Shown here in pieces: positions 9,759-17,736 of a stretch of DNA of 64,000 bases; within the stretch, counting starts at the first letter, position 1, and every line of letters starts with the position of its first letter. Origin of the DNA: Lysobacter terrestris (GTDB lineage Bacteria; Pseudomonadota; Gammaproteobacteria; Xanthomonadales; Xanthomonadaceae); the NCBI RefSeq assembly GCF_014489475.1, contig NZ_CP060820.1, positions 930,001-994,000 on the forward strand, read 5' to 3'. Below the pieces are notes generated by a model that saw only the letters and a list, made by a program, of their open reading frames with translations, did no database searches and was not told the origin of the DNA. Position numbers and translations under genes: made by a program.

Positions 9759-9825
9759 GGCGGGCTCACGCCCGCCAGCTGCGTGCAGGCATGACGGCAG
9801 GACGGCGGGCTTGAGCCCGCCCTAC
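9755..9825. repeat. REP-like inverted repeat, GTAGGGCGGGC family
   Basis: 71 bases. Outer arms GTAGGGCGGGCT and AGCCCGCCCTAC are exact complements, and each arm is itself a hairpin (GGCGGGCT..GCCCGCC and GGCGGGCTTGAGCCCGCC). It fills the convergent space between the EamA and epimerase genes. A second copy of the family lies at 15727-15796. It may also act as a bidirectional terminator. Confidence 0.85.
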
Positions 9826-9829
9826 GGCC

Positions 9830-10708
9830 CTACGCTTCGTCTTCGTTTTCCTCGCGCGCATCGAACATGCGCGCGGTGGGACGGAAGGCGCGCGGTGCGT
9901 AACCCAGGTCGCGGTGCGCCGGCGCGGCGTCGAACACCAGGTCCGAGCGCATGCGCTGCACCGCGGCTTCGCCCAGTCCGGTGCCGCCGGCGAGCTTCGC
10001 CGCCGCGAGCGCCAGGTTGAACAGCGGCGACGGCAGTTCCACCAGTGCGGGCGAAGGCTCCAACGCGGCCAGCACGCGCCGCACCATCTCGCGATACGCC
10101 AGCGCCTCGCCGCCCGGCAATGCATAGGTCTGGCCGTGCGACGCGGTGCTCTCCAGCGCCGCGACCGCGGCGGCGGCGAGGTCGTCCACGTGCACCGGCT
10201 GGCGCAGCCCGATCGCGTTGCGCGGCAGCGGGAAGCGGCCCCAGCGTTGCGCCAGCGTCGCGATGCGGGTCAGCGTGGCGTCGCGGCCGGCGCCGTAGAC
10301 GAGGGTGGGCCGCAGCAGCGTCGCCTGCGCGCCGCGTTGCGTGGCGGCGGCGAACACGCCCTCCTCGCCCGCGCGCAGGCGCTGGGCGACGTCGCGCTCG
10401 CGCGCATCGGCGGAACCGCGCTTGACCACCACGCTGGTGGAACCGAACGCAACCACGCGATCGCAGTCGAGCATCGCCGTGCCGTACCAGTGCGCGAACG
10501 CATCGAGCGGCCCGCAGCTGACGATCGCATCGGCACGCGCCGGCAAGGCCGGCATCGCGGCGAAATCGCCGTGCAGCCAGTTCAAGCCGGGGCGGTCGTG
10601 CTGCGGCTGCCGCGACACGGCGGTCACGCGCCAGCCGCCGCGCAACAGGCCGGCCAGCAGCGGCCGCCCGATCTGCCCGCTGCCGCCGAACACCAGCGCG
10701 TGCTTCAT
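9830..10708 (-). CDS. NAD(P)-dependent epimerase/dehydratase-family protein
   Basis: 292 residues of the short-chain dehydrogenase/reductase superfamily (atypical or extended type). The Rossmann fingerprint GGSGQIGRPL is at residues 8-17; the expected second-strand positions and AFGSTSVVVKRG follow. The usual YxxxK is not evident; VYGAGRDATL and VHVDDLAAAAVAAL resemble NAD-dependent epimerase and ComplexI NDUFA9-like members. The substrate is unknown. The start overlaps the nhaA stop by four bases, so it is translationally coupled to the antiporter. Confidence 0.8.
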   Translation of the reverse strand: MKHALVFGGSGQIGRPLLAGLLRGGWRVTAVSRQPQHDRPGLNWLHGDFAAMPALPARADAIVSCGPLDAFAHWYGTAMLDCDRVVAFGSTSVVVKRGSADARERDVAQRLRAGEEGVFAAATQRGAQATLLRPTLVYGAGRDATLTRIATLAQRWGRFPLPRNAIGLRQPVHVDDLAAAAVAALESTASHGQTYALPGGEALAYREMVRRVLAALEPSPALVELPSPLFNLALAAAKLAGGTGLGEAAVQRMRSDLVFDAAPAHRDLGYAPRAFRPTARMFDAREENEDEA

Positions 10709-11937
10709 CGCGCGTCCGCGCGCCGCGCCGGGAGCACCGCGCGCAACCAGAAGTAGCCCAGCAACGCCGACAGCACCGAGCCGGCGAGGATGCCGAGCAC
10801 GGATTCTTCATAATGCAGTCGCTCGACGTAACCGAGCGACGCGATGAACAGGCTCATGGTGAAGCCGATGCCGCACAGCATGCCCAGGCCGAGCATCGCG
10901 CGCAGGTCCATGCCGGCGGGATAGCGCGCCCAGCCGGCGGCACGCATCGCCAGCGCCGCCGCCACTATCCCGATCGGCTTGCCCAGCACCAGCCCCAGCG
11001 CGATGCCCAGCGGCAACGCGGCGACGGCGTCCTGCAACTGCAGGCCGCCCAGCACCAGCCCCGCATTGGCGAACGCGAACACCGGCAGGATCGCGTATGC
11101 CACCCAGGGATGCAGCGCGTGCTCGAGCGTTTCCAGCGGCGAATGCTCGGTCTCGTCCGGCACGGCGTTCTTCTTGTCCACGTGCGGGATCAGCAGGCCG
11201 GTGGCGACGCCGGCGAGCGTGGCGTGCACGCCCGACTTCAGCACGCACACCCACAGCACCGCGCCCAGCAGCAGGTACGGCCACAGCGCGGTGACCTTGA
11301 AACGGTTGAGCGCCCACATCGCGACGAGCACCAGCGCGGCCAGGCCCAACGCCGGCAGCGACAGGCCGTGCGAATAGAACAGCGCGATGATCAGGATGGC
11401 GATCAGGTCGTCGACTACGGCAATCGTCGACAGCAGCAGCTTCATCCCCACCGGCACGCGCGAACCGAGCAGCGCCAGCACGCCGAGCGCGAACGCGATG
11501 TCGGTCGCGGTGGGCACGGCCCAGCCACGCATCGCCGCGGCATCGCCGTGGTTGAACGCGGTGAACAGCGCCGCCGGTACGATCACGCCGGCGCTCGCGC
11601 ACACCAGCGGCAGGATCAGCTGCTCGCGCCCGGCGAGCTGGCCGCTCAACGTTTCCCGCTTGATCTCCAGCGCGACCAGCAGGAAGAAGATCGCCATCAG
11701 GCCGTCGTTGATCCACAGCAGCAGCGGCTTGGCGATGGCGAAGTCGCCGATGCCGACCTTCAGGACGAAGCCGCGGAAGGCCTCGTAGCCGTCGTGCAGC
11801 GGCGAGTTCGCGGCGAGCAGCGCGAGTGCGGCGGCGGCGATCAGGGTGATGCCGCCTGCGGCTTCGAGGCGGAAGAATTCGACCAGTGCATGCAACGCAC
11901 GCGGCAGGCGCCGCGGCGGAATCCGGGTATCGCTCAT
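10705..11937 (-). CDS. nhaA: Na+/H+ antiporter NhaA
   Basis: 410 residues with about twelve membrane helices, exchanging sodium (or lithium) for protons to control cytoplasmic pH and salt. The start EAAGGITLIAAAALALLAANSP is typical. The transport-site aspartates lie in VPTATDIAFALGV (the Thr-Asp pair), and VVDDLIAILIIALFYSHGL is the conserved helix V/VI region. C-terminal GLGMLCGIGFTMSLFIASL is also characteristic. It lies 9 bases after the CaCA exchanger gene and overlaps the epimerase start, forming a three-gene cation operon. Confidence 0.95.
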   Translation of the reverse strand: MSDTRIPPRRLPRALHALVEFFRLEAAGGITLIAAAALALLAANSPLHDGYEAFRGFVLKVGIGDFAIAKPLLLWINDGLMAIFFLLVALEIKRETLSGQLAGREQLILPLVCASAGVIVPAALFTAFNHGDAAAMRGWAVPTATDIAFALGVLALLGSRVPVGMKLLLSTIAVVDDLIAILIIALFYSHGLSLPALGLAALVLVAMWALNRFKVTALWPYLLLGAVLWVCVLKSGVHATLAGVATGLLIPHVDKKNAVPDETEHSPLETLEHALHPWVAYAILPVFAFANAGLVLGGLQLQDAVAALPLGIALGLVLGKPIGIVAAALAMRAAGWARYPAGMDLRAMLGLGMLCGIGFTMSLFIASLGYVERLHYEESVLGILAGSVLSALLGYFWLRAVLPARRADAR

Positions 11938-11946
11938 GGCCCCAGT

Positions 11947-12969
11947 TTACTTGCCGGCCATCAGCAATTCGAACGCGATCCACGCGGCGTAGGCGACCAG
12001 CAGGAACACGCCTTCGGCCTTGCTCACGCGCAGGTCGCCGCGCAGCACCGGGTACAGCATCAGCGCGAACGCGAGCGCGGCCAGCAGTTCGTAGCCCAGC
12101 GGCAACGCGAACCGGCTCGCGCCCATCACGGTCATCGGCAACGCGAGTGCACCGCAGGCGGCCATGCCACCGACGATCACCAGCAGGTTGACCACGCTCG
12201 CGCCGATGACGTGGCCCATGACCATGTCGCCCTGGCCGCGTCGCGCGGCGGCGACGGCCGCGGCGACTTCCGGCAAGGTGGTGCCGATGGCGACGGGCAG
12301 CAGGCCGGTCAGCACCGGCGACAGGCCCAAACCCTTGCCGATCGTGGCCGCGCCGGAAGCGGACAGATCCAATCCGAACAGGTCCATGCCCTCGCCGCCC
12401 ACGACCAGCAGCGAGCCGAGCCACACCAGCGCGGCGCCGAGGGCGAAGCGGATCAGGTTCTGCACCGTCAGCGTGCTCGTCTGCGCGTAGGCGGCGATGT
12501 CGCTACGCACCGCTTCGCTCTCGTGACGACCGCGCGCCAGGGCGAAGGCGAACACCGCGACGAAGGCGAGCAGGAGCAGCATGCCTTCGCCGCGCGAGAG
12601 GGTGCCGTCCGCGCCCAGCGCAAGCACCGCGATCGTGCCGAGCACGAGCACCAGCAGCAGCGGGCTCAGCGCGCGCCAGCGCACCACGATCGGCGCCGCC
12701 AGTGCGGCCGCGCCGAGGGTGAGGCCGATGTTGGCGACGTTGCTGCCCACCGCGTTGCCGAGTGCGAGTTCGTCCTGGCCGTGGAAGATGGCGACCAGGT
12801 TCACCCCCAGCTCCGGCAGCGAGGTCGCGAAGGCGACGAGCACCAGGCCGGTGGTGAAGGCACTCAGGCCGAAGCGTTGCGCCAGCCCGGCGGCGCCCTT
12901 GACGATGGAATCGCCACCCAGCGCAAGCAGCACCAGACCCAACAAGAACAAGCCGATGGCAGTCAGCAT
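11947..12969 (-). CDS. Calcium/sodium antiporter, CaCA family (YrbG-like)
   Basis: 340 residues in two inverted membrane halves. The alpha-repeat signatures are VAFATSLPELGVNLVA with GNAVGSNVANIGLTLG in the first half and AIGTTLPEVAAAVAAARRG with GHVIGASVVNLLVIVG in the second, including the acidic residues that bind the cation. The family exchanges Ca2+ or K+/Na+ with Na+ or protons. The ATG at 12969 has a strong GGAGGGG site. First gene of the operon with nhaA. Confidence 0.9.
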   Translation of the reverse strand: MLTAIGLFLLGLVLLALGGDSIVKGAAGLAQRFGLSAFTTGLVLVAFATSLPELGVNLVAIFHGQDELALGNAVGSNVANIGLTLGAAALAAPIVVRWRALSPLLLVLVLGTIAVLALGADGTLSRGEGMLLLLAFVAVFAFALARGRHESEAVRSDIAAYAQTSTLTVQNLIRFALGAALVWLGSLLVVGGEGMDLFGLDLSASGAATIGKGLGLSPVLTGLLPVAIGTTLPEVAAAVAAARRGQGDMVMGHVIGASVVNLLVIVGGMAACGALALPMTVMGASRFALPLGYELLAALAFALMLYPVLRGDLRVSKAEGVFLLVAYAAWIAFELLMAGK

Positions 12970-13044
12970 CGCGGTCCCCTCCGGAGGTTGCCGGGGATCT
13001 TACGGGGTTTGGCGTGAGGGGTGATCGGCCCGGCCATCGCCCTG

Positions 13045-13701
13045 CTAGCCGCAGCCTTCCACGTAGTCGACCTGCGGCGGCACGCCGACGCGCCACTCGC
13101 TCACCTTGCCGGCGGCGTCGGTCTCGAACACCAGCACGCTGCCGCCGTCCGCGGCTGTGCTGCGCAGGTACCTGGCGCCTTCGACGTACTTGTGCGGCTG
13201 TTCGACGATGCCGGCATAGCGGCCGCGGATGTCGTCGGCGGACATGCCCACGCGACCGCCGCCCGGCGCTTCCACGCCGTCCGTATCGACGTCGATGCGG
13301 ACGAAGCGCTGCCCCTCGATCATGAAGCCCACGCGCAGGCCGTCGTGGCTGTTTGGCGCGGGATACAGGTAGTAGCAGCCCTGCGGATCGCCGGGGCCGC
13401 CGACCATCTCCGTGCCCCACGCGGCACGCACGGCGTCCGCGTTCGCGCCGAAGCGGACATCGCGGAAGCCGGCGTAGCTGATCGCATTCGCCGCGGAGGT
13501 GGGTGTCGTGGCAGCCGGTGCGGCCGGTTGTGGTTCCCGCGCCGGGACCGATGGCGACGCCGCGGGTGCGGCGGCCGCGGGCGCCGCGTTGCCGGCATCG
13601 CGCCCGGCGCGGTCCGTGCACCCCGCCGCGCACGCCACGCCGATGGCGCACACCACACCCATGATGCCTGCACGCAGTCCGGATCCTGTTTCGACACGCA
13701 T
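13045..13701 (-). CDS. Putative lipoprotein, unknown
   Basis: 218 residues. A hydrophobic N-terminus ends VACAAGCTDRAG, a plausible but non-ideal lipobox (Cys at about 28). An Ala/Pro-rich linker (about 34-70) leads to a C-terminal domain with ISYAGFRDVRFGANADAVRAAW and GCYYLYP, GMSADDIRGRYAGI and VLVFETDAAGKVSEWRVG, suggesting a small periplasmic beta domain. No catalytic motif. It is divergent from the gene at 13821. GGGAG precedes the ATG. Confidence 0.7.
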   Translation of the reverse strand: MRVETGSGLRAGIMGVVCAIGVACAAGCTDRAGRDAGNAAPAAAAPAASPSVPAREPQPAAPAATTPTSAANAISYAGFRDVRFGANADAVRAAWGTEMVGGPGDPQGCYYLYPAPNSHDGLRVGFMIEGQRFVRIDVDTDGVEAPGGGRVGMSADDIRGRYAGIVEQPHKYVEGARYLRSTAADGGSVLVFETDAAGKVSEWRVGVPPQVDYVEGCG

Positions 13702-13820
13702 CGTCGTTCTCCCTTCGCACGGAAGCCGCAGTGTGGCGGCGACGCGTTAACCGCACGCGAAGCTGTCACGTTGCCTTCATGGTTTGCCCCTACCCTGCGC
13801 GCCCAGGGGGACACCACGCC

Positions 13821-14411
13821 ATGGCGCTGAGCAAGACCGAACGCGCGCGTGCCGCATTGCACGCCCACGCCGGAGCGGGCCTGAGCCTGGCCGAACGCCG
13901 CGTGCTGATCCTGTGCGACGGCCAGCGCAACCGCGACGACCTGGTCGCGCTGCTCGGTGCCGGCGCGCTGTCGATCATCGAGCGCCTGCTGCAGGACGGC
14001 TATCTCGCGCTGGAGAGCGGTGCGACTGCCGTGCCGCGCCTGGCGACGTCCGCCGGACAGCCGGTCGAAGCCACACCTGCCGCGCCCGCGCCGATCGTGT
14101 CGGTCGCGCCCCCCGCGCGCGCGACCTCACGTCGCTCGCTGGCGGCCAGCAAGATGTACCTGGTCGACATGCTGCAGTTGCAGCGCGATCCCGAATCGGT
14201 ATCGCTGCGCGCGGAAATCCAGACCAGTCCCAGCGAGGACGAACTGGTCTACCGGATGATGAAAGGCCTGCACCACCTGCAGGCGGTCGCGGCCGCCAGT
14301 TATGCGCGCCGCGTCGGCGATCGCCTCGCCGAGATCCTGCCCGAGCAGCACGTCTCGCGGCTCGACCAGGCGCGCGCGGCCTGGCTGCAATCCGCTGCCG
14401 CCGTGGCGTGA
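13821..14411 (+). CDS. Conserved hypothetical cytoplasmic protein
   Basis: 196 residues from the ATG at 13821 with AGGGGG nine bases upstream. The N-terminal 70 residues (SKTERARAALHAH, LSLAERRVLILCDGQRNRDDLVALLG, IERLLQDGYLAL) look like a winged-helix fold. An Ala/Pro linker separates this from a helical C-terminal half. No transmembrane segment or signal peptide. Function not recognised; it could be a regulator or protein-interaction module. It converges on hmgA with only 13 bases between; a 7-bp hairpin (14402-14420) covers both ends. Confidence 0.7.
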   Translation: MALSKTERARAALHAHAGAGLSLAERRVLILCDGQRNRDDLVALLGAGALSIIERLLQDGYLALESGATAVPRLATSAGQPVEATPAAPAPIVSVAPPARATSRRSLAASKMYLVDMLQLQRDPESVSLRAEIQTSPSEDELVYRMMKGLHHLQAVAAASYARRVGDRLAEILPEQHVSRLDQARAAWLQSAAAVA

Positions 14412-14424
14412 GCCGCCACGCGGA

Positions 14425-15717
14425 TCAGGTCGGCGCGAAATTCTTCTTCAAGCCGGCCCAGCAGGCCTGGTAGTCGCGCTGGCGGTACGCGGCATCGAGG
14501 GCCTGCCGCGTCGGCCGGATCACCGCGCGCGACTCGAACATGAAGGCCATCGTGCCGGTGATGACGTCCGGCTTCGACAGGTCCGCCGCGCTCGCCTTCT
14601 CGAACGTCGCCGCATCGGGACCATGTCCCGTCATCGAGTTGTGCAGCGAGCAGCCGCCCGGCGCGAAGCCTTCGGCCTTGGCGTCGTACACGCCGGTGAC
14701 CAGGCCCATGAATTCGCTGGCGATGTTGCGATGGAACCACGGCGGGCGGAACGTGTCCTGCGCCACCAGCCAGCGCGGCGGGAAGATCACGAAGTCCATG
14801 TTGCTGGTGCCCGGCGTGTCGCTGGGCGAATGCAGCACCAGGAAGATCGACGGATCGGGGTGGTCGTAGCTGATCGAACCGATCGTGTTGAAGCGGCGCA
14901 GGTCGTACTTGTACGGCGCGTAGTTGCCGTGCCAGCCGACCACGTCGAGCGGCGAATGCCCGATCGGCGCGCGCCACAGGTGGCCCTGGAACTTGGCGAT
15001 CAGTTCGAATTCGCCTTCAGCCTCCTCGTACGCGGCATTCGGCGTGAGGAAGTCGCGCGGATTGGCCAGGCCGTTGGAGCCGATCGGGCCCAGGTCCGGC
15101 AACTGCAGCATCGCGCCGAAGTTCTCGCACACGTAGCCGCGCGCCTGCCCATCGGGCAGTTCGACGCGGAAGCGCACGCCGCGCGGGATCACCGCGATTT
15201 CCTGCGGCTCGACGTCGAGCACGCCCATCTCGGTGGCGATGTGCAGGCGGCCCTGCTGCGGCACGATCAGCAGCTCGCCGTCGGCGTCGTAGAAGTAGCG
15301 GCCCTGCATCGGCTTGTTGGCGGCGTACAGGTGCACGCCGATGCCGTTCTGGCCTTCGGGCGAACCGTTGCCGGCCATGGTGAACAGGCCGTCGACAAAA
15401 TCCACCGGCACCTGCGGCATCGGCGGCGGGCTCCAGCGCAGCTGGTCCGGCGTGACCGGGGCTTTGCCGAAATCGTTGTGGAAGTGGGAATGGAGATACG
15501 GCGCGAACGCCCCATGCATCGCCGCCGGACGGATGCGGTACAACCAGCTGCGGCGGTTGTGCGAGCGCGGTGCGGTGAACGCGGTGCCGCTCAGCTGCTC
15601 CGCGTACAAGCCGTGCGCGACGCGCTGCGGCGAGTTGCGCCCCTCGGGCAGCGTGCCGGCGACGGCTTCCGTCGCGAATTCGTTGCCGAAACCGGATTGG
15701 TAGCCGTTCGATTTCAT
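14425..15717 (-). CDS. hmgA: Homogentisate 1,2-dioxygenase
   Basis: 430 residues. Fe(II) ring-cleaving enzyme that opens homogentisate to maleylacetoacetate in tyrosine and phenylalanine breakdown. Recognisable: [13 protein letters not shown] at the start, [70 protein letters not shown] with the metal ligand His/Glu region, EFMGLV and [14 protein letters not shown]. It follows hppD on the same strand with a REP element in the 95-base gap. fahA/maiA-type genes are not beside it. Confidence 0.97.
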   Translation of the reverse strand: MKSNGYQSGFGNEFATEAVAGTLPEGRNSPQRVAHGLYAEQLSGTAFTAPRSHNRRSWLYRIRPAAMHGAFAPYLHSHFHNDFGKAPVTPDQLRWSPPPMPQVPVDFVDGLFTMAGNGSPEGQNGIGVHLYAANKPMQGRYFYDADGELLIVPQQGRLHIATEMGVLDVEPQEIAVIPRGVRFRVELPDGQARGYVCENFGAMLQLPDLGPIGSNGLANPRDFLTPNAAYEEAEGEFELIAKFQGHLWRAPIGHSPLDVVGWHGNYAPYKYDLRRFNTIGSISYDHPDPSIFLVLHSPSDTPGTSNMDFVIFPPRWLVAQDTFRPPWFHRNIASEFMGLVTGVYDAKAEGFAPGGCSLHNSMTGHGPDAATFEKASAADLSKPDVITGTMAFMFESRAVIRPTRQALDAAYRQRDYQACWAGLKKNFAPT

Positions 15718-15726
15718 CGCCTGTCC

Positions 15727-15796
15727 GTAGGGCGGGCCCTGGCCCGCCGGCTTGGTCTTGGTAACGCGGTCAAAGGCGGGCCAAGGCCCGCCCTAC
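15727..15796. repeat. REP-like inverted repeat, GTAGGGCGGGC family, between hppD and hmgA
   Basis: 70 bases with outer arms GTAGGGCGGGCC and GGCCCGCCCTAC, each foldable on its own (GGCGGGCC..GGCCCGCC). Same family as 9755-9825. It lies inside the probable hppD-hmgA transcript, where a stable double hairpin could set relative expression of the two genes. Confidence 0.85.
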
Positions 15797-15812
15797 GAGT
15801 GGATCGGGAGCC

Positions 15813-16931
15813 TTACAGCACGCCGCGCTTCATCTGGTCGCGCTCGATGCTCTCGAACAGCGCCTGGAAGTTGCCCTCGCCGAAGCCTTCGTTGCCCTTG
15901 CGCTGGATGATCTCGAAGAAGATCGGGCCGATCGCGTTCTGGGTGAAGATCTGCAGCAGCTTGCGCTGCTTGGTCTCGGCGTCGGCGTCGATCAGGATCT
16001 TGTTCTTCGCCAGGCGCGCGACGTCCTCGCCGTGGTTGGGCACGCGCTGGTCGATCACCTCGAAATAGGTCTCCGGGGTGTCGAGGAACTCCACGCCCTG
16101 CGCGCGCATCGCTTCCACCGTGTCGTAGATGTTGTCGGTGAAGCAGGCGATGTGCTGGATGCCCTCGCCCTTGTAGGCGTCGAGATATTCGTTGATCTGC
16201 GACTTGGGATCGCTGGATTCGTTGAGCGGAATGCGCACGATGCCGTCCGGCGCGGTCATCGCCTTCGAGACCAGGCCGGTCTTCGCGCCCTTGATGTCGA
16301 AGTAGCGGATCTCGCGGAAATTGAACAGGCGCTCGTAGTAATCCGACCACTTCTGCATGTTGCCGAAGTAGAGGTTGTGGGTGAGGTGGTCGATGAAGGT
16401 CAGGCCGAACCCGACCGGATCCTGCTCGGCGCCCTGCACCGGCAGGAAGTCCTCGTACATGCTGCCGTTGTCGCCGTAGCGGTCGACCAGGTACAGCATG
16501 CAGTCGCCGATGCCCTTCACCACCGGCGCATCGACCGCCTTGCTGGCGGCCTTGTCGGTGATCGCTTCGCCACCGTTGTTGACGACGGTGTCGAACACGA
16601 CGCCGGCGGGCTTCTGGAAACGGATCGCGAAGCCGCAGGCGCTCGGGCCGTGCTTGGCGGCGAAATCGGCGGCGAAGCTGTCGGGATCCTCGTTCACCAG
16701 GAAGTTCACGCCGCCCTGGCGGTACACCGTGATCGGGCGCGTCTTGTGGCGCAGCACCGCGGTGAAGCCCATCTTGCGGAAGTAGTCGTGCAGCAGTTCG
16801 CCCTGGCCTTGCGGCGCGGCGAATTCGACGAACTCGAAGCCGTTGATGCCGAGCGGGTTCTCGAACGTGGTGACCTGCATGCCGAGATTCGGACCGGTGC
16901 CGGTGCCGGGGGTGGCGGTCTGGACGCTCAT
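15813..16931 (-). CDS. hppD: 4-hydroxyphenylpyruvate dioxygenase
   Basis: 372 residues, normal for the bacterial enzyme that makes homogentisate from 4-hydroxyphenylpyruvate. Built from two VOC-type halves. The iron ligands are in FIDHLTHNLYFGNM (His), IQHIACFTDNIY (His) and GPIFFEIIQRKG (Glu); the C-terminal gate helix GFGEGNFQALFESIERDQ is present. The ATG at 16931 has AGGAG seven bases upstream. Its promoter overlaps that of the divergent marR gene, and a perfect palindrome lies in the promoter spacer. Confidence 0.97.
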   Translation of the reverse strand: MSVQTATPGTGTGPNLGMQVTTFENPLGINGFEFVEFAAPQGQGELLHDYFRKMGFTAVLRHKTRPITVYRQGGVNFLVNEDPDSFAADFAAKHGPSACGFAIRFQKPAGVVFDTVVNNGGEAITDKAASKAVDAPVVKGIGDCMLYLVDRYGDNGSMYEDFLPVQGAEQDPVGFGLTFIDHLTHNLYFGNMQKWSDYYERLFNFREIRYFDIKGAKTGLVSKAMTAPDGIVRIPLNESSDPKSQINEYLDAYKGEGIQHIACFTDNIYDTVEAMRAQGVEFLDTPETYFEVIDQRVPNHGEDVARLAKNKILIDADAETKQRKLLQIFTQNAIGPIFFEIIQRKGNEGFGEGNFQALFESIERDQMKRGVL

Positions 16932-16995
16932 GCGGGGGACTCCTGTTAACGTGGGTCGCGACAGTGCCCGCGCGGGCGGGCCTGGCTGGAAGCCA

Positions 16996-17024
16996 ACTAT
17001 AGTTTCATATGAAACCAACAACAA
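16996..17024 (-). promoter_or_regulatory. hppD promoter with operator in the spacer
   Basis: On the minus strand TTGTTG (17024-17019, -35) is separated by 17 bases from TATAGT (17001-16996, -10). The 14-bp perfect palindrome GTTTCATATGAAAC lies wholly within the spacer. The -10 is itself part of the palindrome AACTATAGTT (16995-17004), giving TATAGT on the plus strand too. Predicted start near 16989 leaves a leader of about 58 bases. Confidence 0.65.
17002..17015. promoter_or_regulatory. Candidate MarR operator, perfect 14-bp palindrome
   Basis: GTTTCATATGAAAC reads the same on both strands. It covers the start codon of marR (17009-17011) and the spacer of the hppD promoter, an ideal position for a dimeric MarR repressor to silence hppD and itself. 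The effector would plausibly be an aromatic intermediate such as 4-hydroxyphenylpyruvate or homogentisate. Confidence 0.65.
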
Positions 17025-17554
17025 GCCACGATAGCACCGATGCTCCGGGGGCGGACCGCCCTTCGTCGGCCCCGTCCGACGAACACGCACACTGGGAACT
17101 CGACCGTTTCCTGCCCTACCGCCTCAGCATCCTCTCCAACCGGGTCAGCCAGACCATCGCCGGCGCCTACGCCCGCCGCTTCGGCCTGGGCGTGACCGAG
17201 TGGCGGGTGATCGCCGTCCTCGGCCGCTACCCCGGCCTGTCGGCCAATGCGGTGGCCGCGCGCACCGCGATGGACAAGGTTGCGGTCAGCCGCACCGTCG
17301 CCCGCCTGCTCGAGCGCGGCCTGCTCCAGCGCGACACCCACGACGACGACCGCCGCCGCTCGGTGCTGGAACTCAGCCGCGACGGCTACAGCATCTACGA
17401 CGAAGTCGTGCCGGTCGCGCTGGACTACGAACGCCGCCTGCTCGCCCCGCTCGACGCGGACGAACGCGCGCAGCTCGACCGCCTGCTGCGCAAGCTCAAC
17501 GAAGGCGTGGCGCAGCTGGAAGTGGAGCCCGACACGCCACTGCCGCGCGACTGA
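17009..17554 (+). CDS. MarR-family transcriptional regulator, likely of hppD/hmgA
   Basis: 181 residues. Winged-helix dimer with LPYRLSILSNRVSQTIAGAY (dimer helix), GVTEWRVIAVLGRYPGLSANAVAART (HTH), MDKVAVSRTVARLLERGLLQR (recognition helix) and the wing DTHDDDRRRSVLELS. An in-frame TAG at 17000-17002 means the ATG at 17009 is the first possible codon; there is no Shine-Dalgarno, and a TATAGT box at 16998-17003 would start RNA at or next to the ATG, suggesting a leaderless mRNA. The charged N-terminal 30 residues are disordered-looking. Divergence from hppD implies control of tyrosine catabolism. Confidence 0.9.
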   Translation: MKPTTSHDSTDAPGADRPSSAPSDEHAHWELDRFLPYRLSILSNRVSQTIAGAYARRFGLGVTEWRVIAVLGRYPGLSANAVAARTAMDKVAVSRTVARLLERGLLQRDTHDDDRRRSVLELSRDGYSIYDEVVPVALDYERRLLAPLDADERAQLDRLLRKLNEGVAQLEVEPDTPLPRD

Positions 17555-17580
17555 CGCGCGACGCGCTAGCAAGCGCGCAA

Positions 17581-17614
17581 AGAAAAACGGCGGCCATTGG
17601 CCGCCGTTTTTCTT
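17581..17614. terminator. Bidirectional terminator after marR
   Basis: A 16-bp perfect stem, 17581-17596 against 17598-17613 (AGAAAAACGGCGGCCA arm), with T-runs on both strands. It lies 27 bases past the marR stop. Confidence 0.9.
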
Positions 17615-17615
17615 G

Positions 17616-17691
17616 TCGTCCCGAGTGAAGCGAGGGACCTGCTGGTGCTTCAACGCATCTCCAGGCAGATCCCTCACTGCGTCCGGGACGA
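17616..17691. repeat. REP-like inverted repeat, TCGTCCCGAG family
   Basis: 76 bases with outer arms TCGTCCCGAGTGAAGCGAGG and an imperfect complement ending GTCCGGGACGA. The inner arms contain GAGGGA and TCCCTC. It belongs to a different sequence family from the GTAGGGCGGGC copies and lies between two terminators in a convergent gap. Confidence 0.7.
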
Positions 17692-17698
17692 TGCAATG

Positions 17699-17728
17699 GC
17701 AAAGCCGTGCGCGCGTTGCGCGCACGGC
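17699..17728 (-). terminator. Terminator of the POT transporter gene
   Basis: Arms 17704-17714 and 17718-17728 (GCCGTGCGCGC) pair perfectly over 11 bp; on the minus strand TTTGCC follows. It begins 8 bases after the transporter stop. Confidence 0.65.
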
Positions 17729-17736
17729 CCATCGCA

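Noticed and set aside
10813-13017. 734-codon plus-strand frame opposite nhaA and the CaCA exchanger
   Set aside because: Gln/Arg/His-rich shadow; both minus-strand frames have clear transporter motifs.
17555-17736. Insertion sequence remnant between marR and the peptide transporter
   Set aside because: No transposase fragment and no target duplication; the stretch is two hairpin terminators and a REP-like unit.
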